From positions 558,001-622,000 of the forward strand of contig JAQGDQ010000046.1 of assembly GCA_030141605.1 (NCBI GenBank): a stretch of 64,000 nucleotides of DNA, in the 5' to 3' direction. This DNA is from Tubiluchus corallicola. Taxonomy: Eukaryota; Priapulida; Priapulimorpha; Priapulimorphida; Tubiluchidae. The notes beneath the pieces were generated by a model. The model searched no databases. It saw only the letters and a list, made by a program, of their open reading frames with translations, and was not told the DNA's origin. The position numbers and the translations under genes are program-made. This document shows positions 38,836 to 50,602 of this stretch, in pieces. Numbering within the stretch: the first letter of the stretch is position 1; each line of letters starts with the position of its first letter.

Positions 38836-39027
38836 ATAGTATGATGCTGATGGTAACATAATGCTTAAATAACAAGTGAGCAATCCACATGGCCATAAAA
38901 GATTTCTATTACGCAAAATTAACTTAAAATTCTCTTAAATTTAAAAATTATGAATGAAAGTAATATTTTATCGACTTAATTTTTTTCCATTTGAAAAAAA
39001 CTGCTATGGAAAGCTAATAACAGAGAG

Positions 39028-39268
39028 CTTAAAGGAAGACAGGATAATTTTTCATATACTGCCCCATTTTCAAGACGGTAAAAAGTATACATTTCAACAC
39101 CAGTAATACTGGAAAAGCGGTTCTGTTAGTTAAATAATAGATTAAAATCTTAATTAACGGGCAGGCGAGGCCAACTGTTGATGAAATCACAAACGAACAG
39201 AATTTTCAACAGCAAAAATATTCCATGAGGGCGTTGCATGTGTTTGTGAAAAAAATTGAATGTAAGAG
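39028..39268 (+). repeat. Interspersed repeat, copy A
   Basis: Homologous to 14090-14320 in opposite orientation (see that entry). Shared blocks include CAGAATTTTCAACAGCA and GTTGCATGTGTTTGTGAAAA. Element ends and class not determined. Confidence 0.7.
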
Positions 39269-39981
39269 ATTCAGCGCACTGTAACAAAGCTCAGGCAGTT
39301 TTAAGATAAAAATTCAAATCTCAAATTTATTGCTGTGCTCATGCATGAATTGTTGAACATGTGCAGTACGTCAGAAACAAACACATCTAAACTGAGAGGT
39401 ACAGCAATGTTTTTTTGTGCAATACGTTTTCGAAATGCAGGCACTAGTGCCCGTCTAACTAGAGAATGGCGAAATGCATGTAACAGCAAAAAGCTAGTGG
39501 CGCGAATATGAAATTGCGCTTGCGCTGTAATAATTCTTACATGGAAAAAATAGTGTCTCCTTTCAGTATTTTAAAGAGTAGATTATTTTGACTTGCAGTT
39601 TAAGATTGAGTACCATTTTACTTTAAAGGCACACAATAATTATTAGTAGTAATTATTAATCACAGTGCTGTTGATTTTACTAGTAGTAGGTCATGGCTAA
39701 AGTTGTTTGTTTATTCCACCTACAGCAATTGAAGCCTTTATCTACATTCTACTTATCATACAAGTGGCTTTCACAAAGTTTAATTTTCGAAATACTTGTC
39801 CAACACCAATATTGAATATAAAATCACAATGTAGTACTGCATTTTTTTAATAATGTCACAGAGCCCACATTCAGTCTAGAATACCAAAATTAATTATAAT
39901 GCACTTCTAACAACAGTACATGTGAAAACTCAAGTAATCATTAATCAATAACCTCATAGCTAGCAAACTGTGCATACAAAC

Positions 39982-40296
39982 CTGTTGTGAAAATTCTGCA
40001 GGGTAAAGTTTGACCGCATGTACTGTGGACATCACAATGATCATCACACTGTGAGCGAAGGCCTGTGCTCACATCTCTTGATTCTATTTCACTGTGCTTA
40101 TCATAAACATTAGAGCACCAGCATTTAGCCAGGCCAACAGTGTCGTTTTTTACAAGTGCCAGTATAGCATATTCATAACTGCTTCCAATGCAAGCCTCAA
40201 TACAATCCCTTTTTGATTGTTCAAAAGCTATTTGTGTAATCTGATGGTCATAATTACTCACTGTGGTATTAAAACAGCCCAGTTCAACCTTATAGC
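39982..40296 (-). CDS. Divergent WSC domain 2 exon
   Basis: Encodes model residues 216-321. The WSC framework is recognisable (VELGCFN, RDCIEACIGSSYEYAILA, KCWCSN, CDDHCD, CGQ), but the loops are longer than in the other three copies. Phase 1-1. It follows WSC1 directly, the only place in the tract where two WSC modules are not separated by an EGF apart from the WSC2-WSC3 junction. Confidence 0.85.
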
Positions 40297-41456
40297 CTGA
40301 AAAAGAGATTAGAAGTTGCAAAATGACCCTAATATAGCAAAACAATAGCAAAAATACTCAAAAGCAATATTTCCATTTATACAGTCTAAATTAATTGAAA
40401 GAATATTTGACTCATTCATCCAGACCCATAGCTTACAATTCTCTCGCTTTCTTATCAATATATTTAACCATATCATGCATAATATCATTAAACATTACGA
40501 GCACCGTTTACAACCATCATTGCACAATCGTGTAGTGAGCTTTTTGGTTCATGAAAGCTTGGCAACTTTTTTAAGGTCCATGATAATTTTTTTACATGGT
40601 TGGAAACTAGGATAGCATATAGGCATATTAAGACTTCAGAAATCTACTATTGAAAACTTTCGACACATACTTCGAAATGTGAAAAGTGCGTGGGCAATAT
40701 ACACTACGACTGTCGGCTACTGCTCTACTAGGGCAATTTTTGGGTGCACGTTGCAAAAGCTTGCAATGTGGTATTTTGATCAATCATGGTTAAAGACATT
40801 TTTGAACTAAGGTGGGAGAGGGAGAGTTGGGCTTTAGTGTGGAATGTAGAGTGCTTGAAATACCACGTAAATGCTGTCAGCAAATCGAACCGTCACTTTT
40901 AAACACACACTTGTGTTTTGGGATAGCCTTGAGACAAAAATGGTGTCGGAAGATGCTAGCAAATAAAAATTATACAAGTAATAAAAGTAAAAAATTACAT
41001 GTTCTTGTAAATCGTGGAACACTAAAGACAAGTTAAACATAATAAACTTACTCGACATCAGTAATTATGTGAGGTACACATACCACAAAAAACAAGTGGT
41101 AGGTTAAATTAGTGACATTTCACATATAAACAAGGAAGCCAAATTAAATGAAGCCTAAATTTCTGTGCAGCATGCAATGTACCCAAATTTACTTAAATCA
41201 CACAACTTATCCATGTATCTTTTGCAATTTGCAATACAACTTAATACTGTAACTTATGACTCGTGATAAACTTGAATAACAAAACCATCTCTAAGTGCAG
41301 CCATCTAAAATGCTATGCATGCCCATATTCTTGGGGCCTATATTTCAGTTTTTTACACTATTGTTAAATAGAGAAATTTATCATTTACACTACACATGAC
41401 ATCTTAAAAGTAAAACATAAAATAGTAGATTCTAAAAGATGAACTTCTTTGCTGCC

Positions 41457-42534
41457 TGTGACGGCCCCATAGGTCTATGGTACCTCACTCCAACACCAGC
41501 ACCAGTTTTAGCTATATTTGCCCTTGCACCACTATTGTTCTTACTGTTATTGCTCGTAACTACCTCATAGTAGCTTACTGTTTATAGCTACCTCGTTTGA
41601 GCATTGATAGTAATAGGCATTTAGTTTGTTCTAGCTCTTCCCCCCTTACAGTGGTAATCACTTCTTCTATGAAGCACTTGCTTGACACTGACCTATTTTC
41701 TGATCGCAGTTACCTGTGTGGAAATAGACAGTCAGTATGGGCTATGCGACGTACAGTTACATATATGACAAAAGTGGTTGAAATGCTTTCACCTTTTAAC
41801 TAGCAGACAAACCCCAAAAATATCAGCAGCTTGATGCTTTGAACCTTTATTGTTCCAAATTTCACTAATGGATAAAGAGCTGGGTGCAAGAACTAGTTGC
41901 AGTGTAACTGTTATGGAAGAACAGGGTACACCCGCTATGAAATGGCGATTAGTGGCCGTATTTGATGGACTGGTAGTTAACCACATCTTGTGAGACCATC
42001 ATAGTGGTGGAAGTCGGCCTCCGCGTTATTAGAGCCATTGCTTGAGAGGATTCCCATACGAGTCCGCCATGAGTGACGCTTGGAATTCCCAGGACCAATG
42101 GTGGGAGTACGTTGGTGGTGAGCAACAGATACCAGTCGTCAGGTGGCCCTTTCTTGCTCTTTGTGGTGAATATGACTTGTTGAGAAACCTGCCGGCCAAC
42201 CGGACATCTGTGCATTATTTCCCCCATTACGTGGCACCACGATTTGAGTATCTAGCTAGAGCACTAATATTAATGAGGTAGCTACATGTTATGTACATTT
42301 TATGCGTTTGCATTGTATTGCAACCAAGCTTAATATGTTAAAATTGTCATGTCAAAATATATCGTTAAGCTTAACTCTTTTGCTATTTATGTATGAAGAC
42401 TATAATCGATGCCTGACGACTAAAGGAGCAACATCGTTAGAACACCCCATAGCTATAAGCCCTTATCACACTCGGCCAGTAGTCAGGTCTCGGTGCTTCC
42501 TAACCCTAAGAACCGACCCTATTACGCCATCACA
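41457..42534. mobile_element. Solo LTR with 5-bp target duplication
   Basis: Starts TGTGACGG and ends CCATCACA, an imperfect terminal inverted repeat of the TG...CA type, and is flanked by CTGCC at 41452-41456 and again at 42535-42539. Length 1,078 bp and GC content visibly above the surrounding intron. This is the footprint left when the two LTRs of a retrotransposon recombine. Orientation and family (for example Gypsy or BEL) cannot be told from the ends alone. It explains the several unrelated open frames between 41597 and 42553. Located in the intron between WSC1 and WSC2; the rest of that intron (40297-43052) shows nothing else I can name. Confidence 0.87.
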
Positions 42535-43052
42535 CTGCCTCTTACAAGTTTAGCAGCAATCACAGATCTTACTGAATTTGGCATAATATTAAACTGTTTT
42601 GAGAAAACCTATGGTATCTGTTTGATATGTTGTTCTCCTTGCTATAACAACACACTAGTACTAAAACAATGATTCAACACTTAATTCAACAGCCATTCCT
42701 ACATTGTTGGAAATACTATGACAACCATGTTTGTCAGACTGTATGTTTTATATTCAAACAAGGCATTTCTTCTTTATAAATGTGTAGTAAAGTTATTTTG
42801 TTATCCATTAGAAAATTGAAAAAGCAACGCACTCAGCCAGCATGCAATTTATTGCTTCTACTGAACTGCAGTATACTGTGGGCTGATTTGGTAATCACGT
42901 CATTTTAAGGACATTAACCATTACACATGTATTCATTTATTGAAGAAAATAAAGAAACTCAGAAAACTACAACTAGTTATATAATGATTGATATTTTCGT
43001 TACAATGAATGATGGCATATTTGACAAATAATATTCAGAAAATAACACTGAC

Positions 43053-43343
43053 CTGTAAGGTATATGCTGTAATAATTATCTCCACCACAGTGAAAGTCAG
43101 GATTTGCGGCACATAGCCTGTTACATTCTTTATCAGATACCGAATGAAGATTTAGCTCCTTTTTATCATTACCACATATGCATTCCGCATAGTCGTGCAA
43201 CATTGCGTAATTATAGCCGGTCGTACTACAAAGTGCAATGCACCTTTCAGGATGAGCGGCAAGACCACGAGGCCAAACCTTTACATCATCCATTCCAGCA
43301 ATATCAGGACTTCTATAGTAACATCCGACATACGTCCATAACT
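43053..43343 (-). CDS. WSC domain 1 exon
   Basis: Encodes model residues 119-216. WSC hallmarks are present in order: YVGCYYRS, HPERCIALCSTTGYNYAM, CICGN, CNRLCAANP and FHCGG. WSC domains are cysteine-rich putative carbohydrate-binding modules; human polycystin-1 has one near its N-terminus. Phase 1-1 exon between EGF1 and a second WSC. Confidence 0.92.
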
Positions 43344-45579
43344 CTAAAAGCAATTAATTCGATTCTTAGTTATTTCAACAGTTTTGAAAGCCAATCGAAT
43401 AAGACAAATGACTAGTTTCCTGCAATTTCACCTCTACAGCTTAAAATCAGATATTTTTGTTTGAAAAAGATGCATGCCAAACAACATATCATAATGTACA
43501 GATGTTAAAGTATAAATCAACTGTTTAGAAAAGCATTTGAACTTTTTTCAAAGGATTTCATTTTTATAAAGATTGTACTCAAATCTAGCTCCCACTTTAA
43601 CATATCAAATGGGAGTTGTGGGTGGGCCCACAAGAGAAAGTGGTACCTGAGGATGATTGAATTAATCATATTAAATGACCCTTATGGTAGTTTGCTTTTT
43701 AAATAAACTAATTAATTTACCTTTTAGGAGCAAAAAACACTAAAACAAAATTTTGGACATCTTTAATTTGAAGATAAGGGATTGTTTTACATCTAAACAA
43801 TCTAACCATGTCTGGATTATAAATCCTTATTATAGCAATTTTTAATAAAAGTATAATTTGAGAATGGCATAGAATTCACAATTAGCACACATTTTTTCAC
43901 ACTGCACATAAAAAATAAATCATTTGGAAATTGTCAAACAAAAACCACAAAATGCACAATATGAAGCAAAATGCATGTTTACAGGTGCCAGTCCTGGATG
44001 CCAGACCACAGCAATAGCTTGAAACGCTGTTGTGGTTCCTTATGCACATTTGCTTGGGAATCCTTTTAATGTTGTTTCACCACCATGTAATTATGGGTGA
44101 CATGCACACATTACAGAAAGGGGCTTATCTTTTAATCACGTTGATGAGCTAACCCATATGAAATCGGCTCTTTCTTCAACAGCTTCAAGCTAGTTGCCAT
44201 TTGTGTTAACAATTATTGAATTTCAAACATGAACAAAATTTTGTTTAAAATTTTATACTTTGGAATCATTGATACCTTGCTAATCTGTTAATGACTATTA
44301 ATTTTCAGCTTCTCAAAAGCATTCATTTAAAATTTTCTACTATGGAGTTATTGATACACTGTTACTCCTTGTAAATGACGATTAAATTTTAGCTCTTGAA
44401 AGCACTCATATGAAAAAAGTGCTGTAAAAGATTCTAAATTAACTTGCATGTGTAGATCATGTACGTTAAAGCCACCTGTATTAACTCTAAACTCTACAAC
44501 CAATAATTAATAAAAAAATAAGTAATGCTAATTAAATTCACAGATTTTCATCACCAGAATAGTCATGAGTTTCTACTGCCTTGCATTTTTACAAGCGCAC
44601 TTTGCAACACCAAAATCACATGTGTGGAATTCGCTAATTGTTAAGTAAATAACACAAACAGCAATTTCCAAAAGCCTGAATCAGTCAGGGCCATGTGATA
44701 ACTAATAACAATTTCACTATGTCGAGTAGCAAAAAGTTGCCAACAAATTATTCCCAAGACACATCCCTTATCATTACGTATATTCATAATGGCTCACGTG
44801 TCAGCTAATACAACAATAAATATACACCTAAAGAGGATGGTAAAAAACATGTTAACATTTCAGTCCCACGAAACTTATATTGTCAAGATTCGACTGTTTA
44901 TACATGTAGATCCTTCAAACTTTGTGTTGCACTAAGTTTCTGTTCTGTAGAAACTTCAATGTTCAGCAGCTTATACATACAGCTCAAGATCACATTATGT
45001 AGTAAATTAACAACAATAGTGATATAGTAACTACTGCAATAGAATGTGAGTAGCTGCATAATATTAAGCAACAAATAGGCATCCTGCATAATTAGTAACC
45101 TTGCTATGAAGAAAAAACCAAACATAAAATCAAACTACAAAAGTTTACTGGCAAATTAATTGAAAGATTTAGGAAACCTCATACTATACGGGTTTCCACA
45201 ATAGTGAGTACCATAATAACTGTAGTCATACATATTATCATGTTATAAGTTTAACAACAAACAAGACCAGGCTTTTTGAAATCGTTGTACCAGCAGTTTT
45301 GCTACAAATTAAAACATATTGCCAAAATTCAACTATAATAATTATGACATTCAAAAGGCTGCTTAAATTGTAATTAAACAGTAACCTAATATGAGGGTGA
45401 GATTGGCAATTCAAATCAATGTGAATATATAACTGAATTTGACAAATGACAGATACATATACTTGAAAATCTAATCGAACCTCTAACACTTTGCAGAATC
45501 CCATTGTTACATAACTTTTCTCAGTTTTGCATAAGAATAAAATCTTAGTTTAATATCTTCTTTAATAAATAAAAGTTAC
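43344..45579. other. Intron between EGF1 and WSC1
   Basis: 2.2 kb, AT-rich; no exon or element recognised. Confidence 0.55.
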
Positions 45580-45717
45580 TTGTTTTACAGCGCAATCCTG
45601 TATATGGCGGAGGACAGCTACAAGCAAATTTGTTCTCTGGACCACTTATTATCTGACAAGTTCCACTATTGTGGCAAGGATTTGGGTCACAGCTGCTAAT
45701 ACTTCTCCCAACTCCAC
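45580..45717 (-). CDS. EGF-like domain 1 exon
   Basis: Encodes model residues 73-119. Six cysteines have EGF spacing, seen in SCDPNPCHNSGTC followed by FACSCPPPYTGLRC. The domain is a single exon with phase-1 introns on both sides. The nearer GT after the last cysteine codon region would create a stop with the next exon, so the donor GTAACT twelve bases on is used. EGF modules typically mediate protein-protein contacts in extracellular receptors. Confidence 0.9.
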
Positions 45718-46442
45718 CTGTCCCAAAAATAAAGCCAGTGTGAAAACTCAAAAGAAAAAAGCATAGCATCTTTTCATTTAAAAATGTAACTAGTCATGTC
45801 AACTATATATTTGATTAAAATGTTCTACATAGCCTGTAAGATTCGTGAAAAAAGCTAATAGCTCTAGATAAAAGGTATTAAGTCTCAATCTAGGTAAAAA
45901 AAAATTATCAACAGTAACTTGGCAGAAATACCAGAACTTGGCAATGCATCTGTATAACTTGGGCACTGAGATTGTATTACACAATTTGTTCTCAGTCTCT
46001 TGGGATGAACCACAGATGTTTTACAAACAAACATATGGTGTTCTTATGGATGCTTCATGTAACACACTTTTTTCTTGTTCATGTAGAAAATCAGGCCTTA
46101 ATGATGTGTCAATTATACAACTTTTGTTTTAAAGGAGGTGTACAGATGATAGTCTCATTAAATTTCAGGATAAATCATATGTATCCCATTTTTTTTCACA
46201 CCAAAGAATGTCATTTACACATGAGAATGAAACTAATAATAGCACTTCTTTTCTTGGTATTAATTTATGGCGTGCTAACAATAAGATTTTAAGAAGTGCT
46301 TGTCGTAAGCCTACTCATTTGTAGACGAAATACATATATATACAAGGTATTTCTTTTTCAAGTTCAGTCATTAAAAGGCAGCATTCTACCTTTTTTGCAG
46401 CATTTATGAAGCCAATATTCTACACTGAATGTAGGTAAAACT

Positions 46443-47392
46443 AACACAGGTACAAATGTCACAGGAAAAAATGGCATGGTAAAAATGGCACAGGAAAAAA
46501 TGATGCAGGAAAAATGGCGAAGCAAAAAATGGGACAAATGGAAAAGTAGATAAAAATGGCAGAGGTAAAAAAGACAGAAAAACGGTACACATAGTAAAAT
46601 ATATTTTTAGGGTGGGGTTACAAGGAAAGATAATAATTTCAGTTATTTTTACATCAGTCAAGGAAGTTATGCTTCGGCACAGTTTGTTTGGTTATTTTTT
46701 ATCTGTTATGACAGTTATTATGCAAAAACTGCCTAACAGATTTCCAAGAAACTTTGTGAAGAAAGGCAGTTATAAAATTTCGAAACTGGAATCTTTTCGC
46801 CAGCTCTTCTTTTTCGCAGAACTTGACCAAGTACCACGTACAAAAAAACATTCATGAAGCACTTCGTGGAGGTCTCAGAAGGAGTCTTTAGTAGTTGTTC
46901 TATTTAGTTATCTCTACCTGGACAAACAGCTACGAGTTAGTTCCAGGTTGCATTTCGAGAAATTCTTGCTTCGAAAACTATGTACTACTGTCTATAACCT
47001 TTGCTTATTAATGCATATAGCCTTATAAACTGAACTTGGTATGTAAATATGCATTTACGTCAGTCTATTACCATTGCCAAAATGAATGGTTAAAAGGGTA
47101 GGTAAACACCGTGTGGAACATGTATTATTGATTATAAATTTATTCAATGAACAAATATTTTGCGAGTCTTTTGCTGATCTATATAATACCAATACAGGTA
47201 CATCTTGTATGTTTGCTTATTTATTTTTGTGTTCATTTTTTTAATCAAAAGAATCAGACGAATAACTTTAGGATTGTGCGGTTTTGGCAGAGATCTACCT
47301 TCTACTGGGTGCATTCTAGTTTTATTATAGAAACCAACTGCATCAAAATAACATATGTGCCATTTTCCCTTGTGCCATTTGTACTTCATCAC
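46443..47392. mobile_element. Putative inverted-repeat element with degenerate minisatellite end
   Basis: The left part (46443-46580) is a degenerate tandem repeat of about 15 bp (ATGGCACAGGAAAAA variants). The right part, read in reverse complement from 47392, gives GTACAAATGGCACAAGGGAA, matching the left GTACAAATG-TCACAGG-AAAA. The two arms thus form inverted repeats around about 0.9 kb. No clear target duplication. It lies in the intron 45718-48864, whose remainder is AT-rich with a TA run near 48103. Confidence 0.5.
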
Positions 47393-48864
47393 GCATTTAG
47401 TATTTAGTCACTACTTCTCTGGTGACTGAAATTAAGATCTTCAAGTTTGTACAAGTTGACAACTTTCAAGGTATGATCCATCCTTGTAATTGACTGATGC
47501 TTCTGCACTGTAAGTTATAATGTGTAAATTCGATTGCTAAAAATGAAAAACGAGCCATGAAGAGGACTTTGATTTAATAAGCATCAGACTTCACTAGGCT
47601 AAAATATTATATAGTTTAGTTCCAGATGTAGTGGCCACAGTAACCAGCTAAAATTATTTTCCCTAGACTTATTAACTGAATTCTATTGTAATACTGATAA
47701 CATTTTTTTAAACAATAATACAACAAAATCTCATAAAAGATGTGCGGAGTTGTGCATCATGGGTAGCTGAAATTAGGTACGAAGTTACCAAGGAACATTG
47801 TGCAGATGCTTCAATTTTCCAATATGATCATCTAATGTGCCTGTTAATTAGTTTATAACTTCACACCCATTAAATGGATCTGTCCTATACAATGTTGGAA
47901 TTTCCTGGATCATATAATAATGGTAAACCCTTGATTTTAAACAGCTAAAAAGCAAAAAATGAATCAGTTTCTGTGCCGCGGTGGGTTTTACCAGAAGGGC
48001 TTACGGCTTCACCAAGCAATGCAGTCAGGGGTGCATTAAGACATTATGATGCCCTAGGCTGATAGTTCATTCTTGTCTATCTCATTACGACTGTTTTTAC
48101 GTATATATATATATACCTGTGACTAGCACAATTACCTAGTGCCTATGTAGTTATTGTTTATTAAATATATTTATATTTATATCTATATCTAATGTATTAA
48201 TATCAATACATATAAATACTTCTTTATACCTTTTATCCTAAATATATCTTTATATCAGGCTACACAACTGCTTGTGGTGTAGTACGTTTTACGTATTAAT
48301 CGTGCAAATTGCTTGAAACGAAAATTCGGATCTCTTTTACTTTAGTTGAACCTGTACTTTTATACAATGCTGTTTTAATACAGTTATATAAACTGTGGCA
48401 AATCAAAGCTAAACAACAGAAGGAAATAGATGTCTTTCAAAACCGGAAGCTATAAGGTATTAAAATGTGGTTGTCTTACCTACAAATAAAAAAATGTTGA
48501 TATTTCACAGCCAAACATTTGATCTCCTCACTGTTTACTATTACAGTTAGATGTCTGGTACATGCTAGTCTAACTTTCAGGTGTGAGTATAATATAAACT
48601 ACATATAACACTGCATTCACCAATAAAATTATTTGGAAAACAGCTCATTAAAAACATTTATAAGCACCTTTCCAAATCTTTCGATAATTAGCAGGACTTA
48701 GTGTCTCACTTCCACACATAACTCACATATAGGAAAAAGAAAAAGGTCCACACGAAAGAAAGCCATTACCCATCAGAAAGACAAATATTAATTAAAAGCA
48801 AAAAATGCGGTAAACAAGTTTGAAACAGATTTAGGGGGTACAAATTTGTGCAACAATTACCCAC

Positions 48865-48927
48865 CTTGTAGCAGTTGTCGGCTTTCTTGCAAAGTACTTT
48901 TCCAAAGAGAAACACTTGGCAAGATTT
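48865..48927 (-). CDS. Short linker exon before the first EGF
   Basis: Encodes model residues 52-73 (ILPSVSLWKSTLQESRQLLQ). The donor is GTGGGT; a second GT four bases downstream would break the frame with the next exon, so the first was chosen. Phase 1 at both ends. No known domain. Confidence 0.7.
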
Positions 48928-49189
48928 CTGTAAAAATTAAAAAACGTTAAACAATAATATAGGTTTAATGTGACTTTTAGAAAATTTACTTGCATAGTAG
49001 TTATCAAAAATGACTCAGCTTGAATATGTTTTAACTGTTTATAACATATTCAGCCAATTATATTATTTAATGGAATAAAAAGTGAGTAGTGTTGACATGT
49101 TTCCGTATGTTTATTATTTAGTCTATTTAATAGAATAAAACACCAGTGGAATGATTCATTTGTCCAAAAACACACACATGCAGTGGGAG

Positions 49190-49262
49190 ACAAAGCGCAT
49201 GAGAGAGAAAGAAGAGAGACAGAAAAAGCAAGAGAAAAAGAGTAGAGAGAGAAAAAGAGGGA
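49190..49262. repeat. Purine-rich GA repeat
   Basis: Run of GAGA/GAAA units directly before the palindrome at 49265. Simple repeat in the intron 48928-49924. Confidence 0.8.
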
Positions 49263-49264
49263 GC

Positions 49265-49444
49265 GAGGCTGATGATTTTTAATTATTTATGTGATAAATA
49301 TATATACACACACACGTGTGTGTGTGTGTGCGTGCGTGCGTGCGTGTGCGTGCGTGTGTGTTTGTGTGTGTGAGTGTGTATGTATATATGTATATACATA
49401 TATACATACACACTCACACACACAAACACACACACACACGCACG

Positions 49445-49475
<31 letters not shown>

Positions 49476-49528
49476 GTGTGTGTGTGTATATATATTTATC
49501 ATATAAATAATTAAAAATCATCAGCCTC
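49265..49528. repeat. 264-bp near-perfect palindrome with CA/TG core
   Basis: The outer arms of about 45 bp (GAGGCTGATGATTTTTAATT at 49265, its complement ending at 49528) differ by about one base. The inner arms are (TG)n with TGCG variants on one side and (CA)n on the other, meeting at a TATATGTATATACATATA centre near 49393. The element would form a long hairpin. It accounts for the four overlapping CA/TG-encoded open frames in this stretch. Confidence 0.92.
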
Positions 49529-49697
49529 ACTGTATATATATACAAGGCATTTATTCACAAGCCAGAATTTACTGCATTAATTATTATACTAATTCAACAA
49601 TATATCAATACATAGTTCAAATCAATATAAGAATGTACGATATGTCGCAAAAGCAATATTATACAATATAATAATAACAGAATAACACTGTTAAATT

Positions 49698-49712
49698 GCG
49701 AGGGAGAGAGGG

Positions 49713-49743
<31 letters not shown>

Positions 49744-49756
49744 GAGAGAGAGGGAA
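49698..49756. repeat. GAGAGG hexanucleotide repeat
   Basis: Tandem GAGAGG/GGGAGA units in the same intron as the palindrome; simple repeat. Confidence 0.85.
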
Positions 49757-49924
49757 CAAGAAGCAACAGAAAGCAAATGGAGAGTTCGAGATGGCAAATG
49801 CACTTGAGATTTTTGTTTATTTTAAATGCATTTGGATTCACTTCAATCTAAGTTTGTTAAGTAATTATCAAAATGTTTTAATTTGACACTATATGTTAAA
49901 AATTGAACAAAAATGTAACCCTAC

Positions 49925-50023
49925 CTATTTGTCCTTGAATATCCAAATAATTTTTACTCATAGCTTCCTCGACATATTCAGATGATGAGTTATCGTGTAA
50001 GAGCTGCTGTGATTGACTTATAC
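49925..50023 (-). CDS. N-terminal linker exon
   Basis: Encodes model residues 19-52, a polar stretch beginning ISQSQQLLHDNSSSEY and ending near NYLDIQGQI. No domain is recognised and there is no cysteine. Both ends are phase 1. It lies directly after the signal peptide and probably forms the mature N-terminus. Confidence 0.75.
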
Positions 50024-50532
50024 CTGTAAATTGCATTTAAAAACAGATTTGCAGTGACATAAAACTGCTCCAATTGTGTCTTTATAACGCTTGCAACTTC
50101 AACAATATTTTGCATTTTGTCAAAACAGGGTGTCTTAGAATACACATTTCCTATATCATCACTATAATCTAAATTTATACCAAAGACAGTTTAAAACAAG
50201 GCACAAAATATTAAGATTTTATTAAGGTGTGTCTTAAATCTTAATTACAATAGGCTGTACAATCTCGTGGTCATGGTTTTGGACTTCAACTGCAGTCTCA
50301 GTTTAGCTGTTTCCACCTTTACTCCCTTTCGTTCAGTTAAGTTTGTGTCAAAAATACAATTTTGTTGGTTTATTCCATCATCAAGCGATTACCTTAAAAT
50401 TAAGATGTTATGTGCAAACATAGCTCAGAATTCTATTTGTAAGTTAGAGAAACTGGGCATTAAAAAAATCGACTTTTATACACTTAAAGTTCTTGTTTTC
50501 CTGCAAAATATCAATTTCAAAATTTGACATAC
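50024..50532. other. Intron after the signal-peptide exon
   Basis: About 0.5 kb between the signal-peptide exon and the linker exon. Nothing recognised. Confidence 0.55.
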
Positions 50533-50602
50533 CTGCCACTTTTATCAAAGAACTTATGTGAACTATTAGAAGACTTATCCACCACATCTTTGTCCTCAAT
50601 AC
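50533..50602 (-). CDS. Exon with receptor start codon and signal peptide
   Basis: The ATG at 50585-50587 opens MWWISLLIVHISSLIKVA, a short hydrophobic stretch suited to an ER signal peptide (model residues 1-19). The exon ends in phase 1 before GTATGT and joins the next exon in frame. Bases 50588-50602 would be 5' UTR. I chose this start because it is the only frame that both continues into the downstream exons through this exon and supplies a secretion signal for a cysteine-rich extracellular region. The other open frame across the exon continues from the ATG at 53172 and stops in the next exon. Confidence 0.7.

Noticed and set aside
41597-42553. Several open frames on both strands, first taken as an intronic gene.
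   Set aside because: Nearly all lie in the solo LTR (one ends just past its right edge), disagree in frame, and have no domains.
49283-49510. Four overlapping open frames on both strands.
   Set aside because: They are translations of the CA/TG palindrome.
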